Assembly: GCA_030018575.1 (NCBI GenBank)
Contig: JASEIA010000089.1
Location: 1 to 5,843, forward strand
Length of the DNA stretch: 5,843 nt
Direction: 5' to 3'
Source: Nanobdellota archaeon
GTDB taxonomy: Archaea; Nanobdellota; Nanobdellia; SCGC-AAA011-G17; GW2011-AR17
The translations under genes were made by a program, and so were the position numbers. This document shows, in pieces, positions 5,363 to 5,843 of the stretch (position 1 is the first letter of the stretch; each line of letters begins with the position of its first letter). The notes under the pieces were generated by a model that was not told where the DNA came from, searched no databases, and saw nothing but the letters and a program-made list of their open reading frames with translations.

Positions 5363-5718
5363 TTCAGCACCTCCCTTGTGGCGGACAGCGTATTTTCTGC
5401 CATTGGCTTATCATATAATGTGTATGGCAGGCCATAAGCAGCATCCGGGTATCTCGTATTAACAAAGGCAGGAGTAAGCCCCCTGAGAAAGCTGAAAAAC
5501 TTTTTTGGCAGCCCCACTTCTGATGCAAGATATACCAAGGAGTGCGTCATGCCTGAAGTTTCATTCTTCTTTTCAATAAACAGGGCTTTAAGCGCCTTTT
5601 CAACCGCCTGCTGGCAAAGGAATACAACAAGGTGGTATTCTTCCATCTTCAGGTTCTTTTTAGCGCTGTCCTCGTCTTTCAGCGCCTGTTCAAGCCACAC
5701 TTTTGTTTCCGGCCTCAT
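5335..5718 (-). CDS. HEPN-domain protein (toxin-type partner of MNT)
   Basis: The 127-residue protein has the HEPN four-helix layout: a W-L-x-x-A-x-x-D helix (8-20), YHLVVFLCQQAVEKALKALF (28-47) with the family's F-x-x-Q-Q-A-x-E-K-A-L-K-A, then MTHSLVYLASEVG (57-69), and LTPAFVNTRYPDAAYG (81-96) with the R-Y-P-D motif common in archaeal and bacterial HEPN/MNT partners. The domain is complete and of normal length. The canonical RNase motif Rx4-6H is not present, so either the RYPD class uses other residues or the protein is not a nuclease; H59 and R89 are the obvious candidates. It is the first gene of an operon with the overlapping MNT gene, so the presumed toxin is translated before its antitoxin, the opposite order to the left-hand pair. 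The start ATG is supported by a TATA box about 26 bases upstream, suggesting a leaderless mRNA. Confidence 0.9.
   Translation of the reverse strand: MRPETKVWLEQALKDEDSAKKNLKMEEYHLVVFLCQQAVEKALKALFIEKKNETSGMTHSLVYLASEVGLPKKFFSFLRGLTPAFVNTRYPDAAYGLPYTLYDKPMAENTLSATREVLKWIESQIKK
5368..5375 (-). promoter_or_regulatory. Strong Shine-Dalgarno site of the MNT gene
   Basis: The minus strand reads GGGAGGTG five bases ahead of the ATG at 5362 and lies inside the upstream HEPN coding region. It fixes the MNT start and lets ribosomes finishing HEPN, or binding internally, translate the antitoxin. The HEPN gene itself has only GGGAG abutting its ATG and appears leaderless. Confidence 0.7.
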
Positions 5719-5740
5719 CTCCCATAATACGCATCCTATC

Positions 5741-5748
5741 TTTATAAA
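5741..5748 (-). promoter_or_regulatory. TATA box of the HEPN-MNT operon
   Basis: TTTATAAA (its own reverse complement) is centred about 26 bases upstream of the HEPN ATG at 5718. This fits a leaderless transcript. The box lies only about 15 bases from where the second ABCE1 3' copy begins on the other strand, so the promoter sits right at the edge of the repeat. Confidence 0.6.
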
Positions 5749-5761
5749 CTTACCTTTGACT

Positions 5762-5843
5762 CAGGATAAGCAGGCAAAAAGGCCGAGAATTAACAAGCCT
5801 GGCTCTCAGTTGGATTCTGAGCAGAGAAGCAAGGGAAGATATT
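5762..5843 (+). pseudogene. Second copy of ABCE1 C-terminal coding end, truncated at both sides
   Basis: Reading from CAG at 5762, the frame encodes QD, then three differing residues (KQA instead of TET), then KRPRINKPGSQLDSEQ and on to Y588, exactly as in ABCE1. Over 5777-5843 it matches 4943-5009 at 64 of 67 bases; two codons (Pro569, Arg570) differ only synonymously (CCC CGC versus CCG AGA). Upstream of 5762 no ABCE1-like sequence is visible; the HEPN promoter begins there. The window ends before the stop codon. It may be a relict of a duplicated abce1, a duplicated target site, or sequence from a strain variant joined during assembly. Confidence 0.6.

Noticed and set aside
5010..5788. Classical transposon or integron cassette between the direct repeats
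   Set aside because: No transposase, integrase or terminal inverted repeats are visible; the repeats are coding sequence of ABCE1 and may partly reflect assembly.

Overview
The window looks like a piece of an archaeal genome, probably from a small-genome uncultivated lineage (DPANN/Woesearchaeota-like; this placement is inference). The evidence is a complete ABCE1/Rli1 gene (present only in archaea and eukaryotes), TATA-box promoters about 27 bases upstream of start codons (leaderless mRNAs), a PF01637-type archaeal ATPase, and HEPN/MNT (nucleotidyltransferase) gene pairs. The sequence is moderately AT-rich.

Layout, left to right. (1) 2-187 (+): the last 61 codons of an RdgB/HAM1-type XTP/dITP pyrophosphatase, cut by the window edge. 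(2) 320-907 (-): a single-pass membrane protein with a 12-cysteine outer domain. (3) 1121-1365 and 1352-1807 (+): a decayed MNT-HEPN pair. The MNT gene has lost its middle, including the catalytic DxD, and changes frame. The HEPN gene has lost its normal tail where it meets (4) an intact archaeal ATPase at 1768-2835 (-). (5) A 409-base intergenic stretch (2836-3244) holds two tandem 21-base palindromic units behind the ATPase promoter, a row of four evenly spaced hairpins, and the ABCE1 promoter. (6) 3245-5023 (+): complete ABCE1. (7) 5039-5362 and 5335-5718 (-): an intact, overlapping HEPN-MNT operon convergent with ABCE1. (8) 5762-5843 (+): a second copy of the ABCE1 C-terminal coding end, running off the window.

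The most striking feature is the relation of ABCE1 to the two HEPN/MNT modules. The promoter and first ~11 codons of ABCE1 are duplicated (80% identity) at the start of the left MNT gene. The last ~27 codons are duplicated (55 bases exact) just beyond the right HEPN-MNT module. So each side of ABCE1 carries a HEPN/MNT module, and beyond or at the front of each module lies a spare copy of the corresponding ABCE1 end. This could mean insertion of modules at the two ends of an essential gene with duplication of its termini, a relict second ABCE1, or, for the 3' copy only, an assembly-graph artefact: the exact match is 55 bases and stops at the last base of the window.

Functionally, ABCE1 recycles ribosomes, HEPN proteins are often RNases that attack translation, and MNT partners are antitoxins that modify them. 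A functional link is possible but only inferred. Nothing else in the window belongs to an obvious shared pathway.
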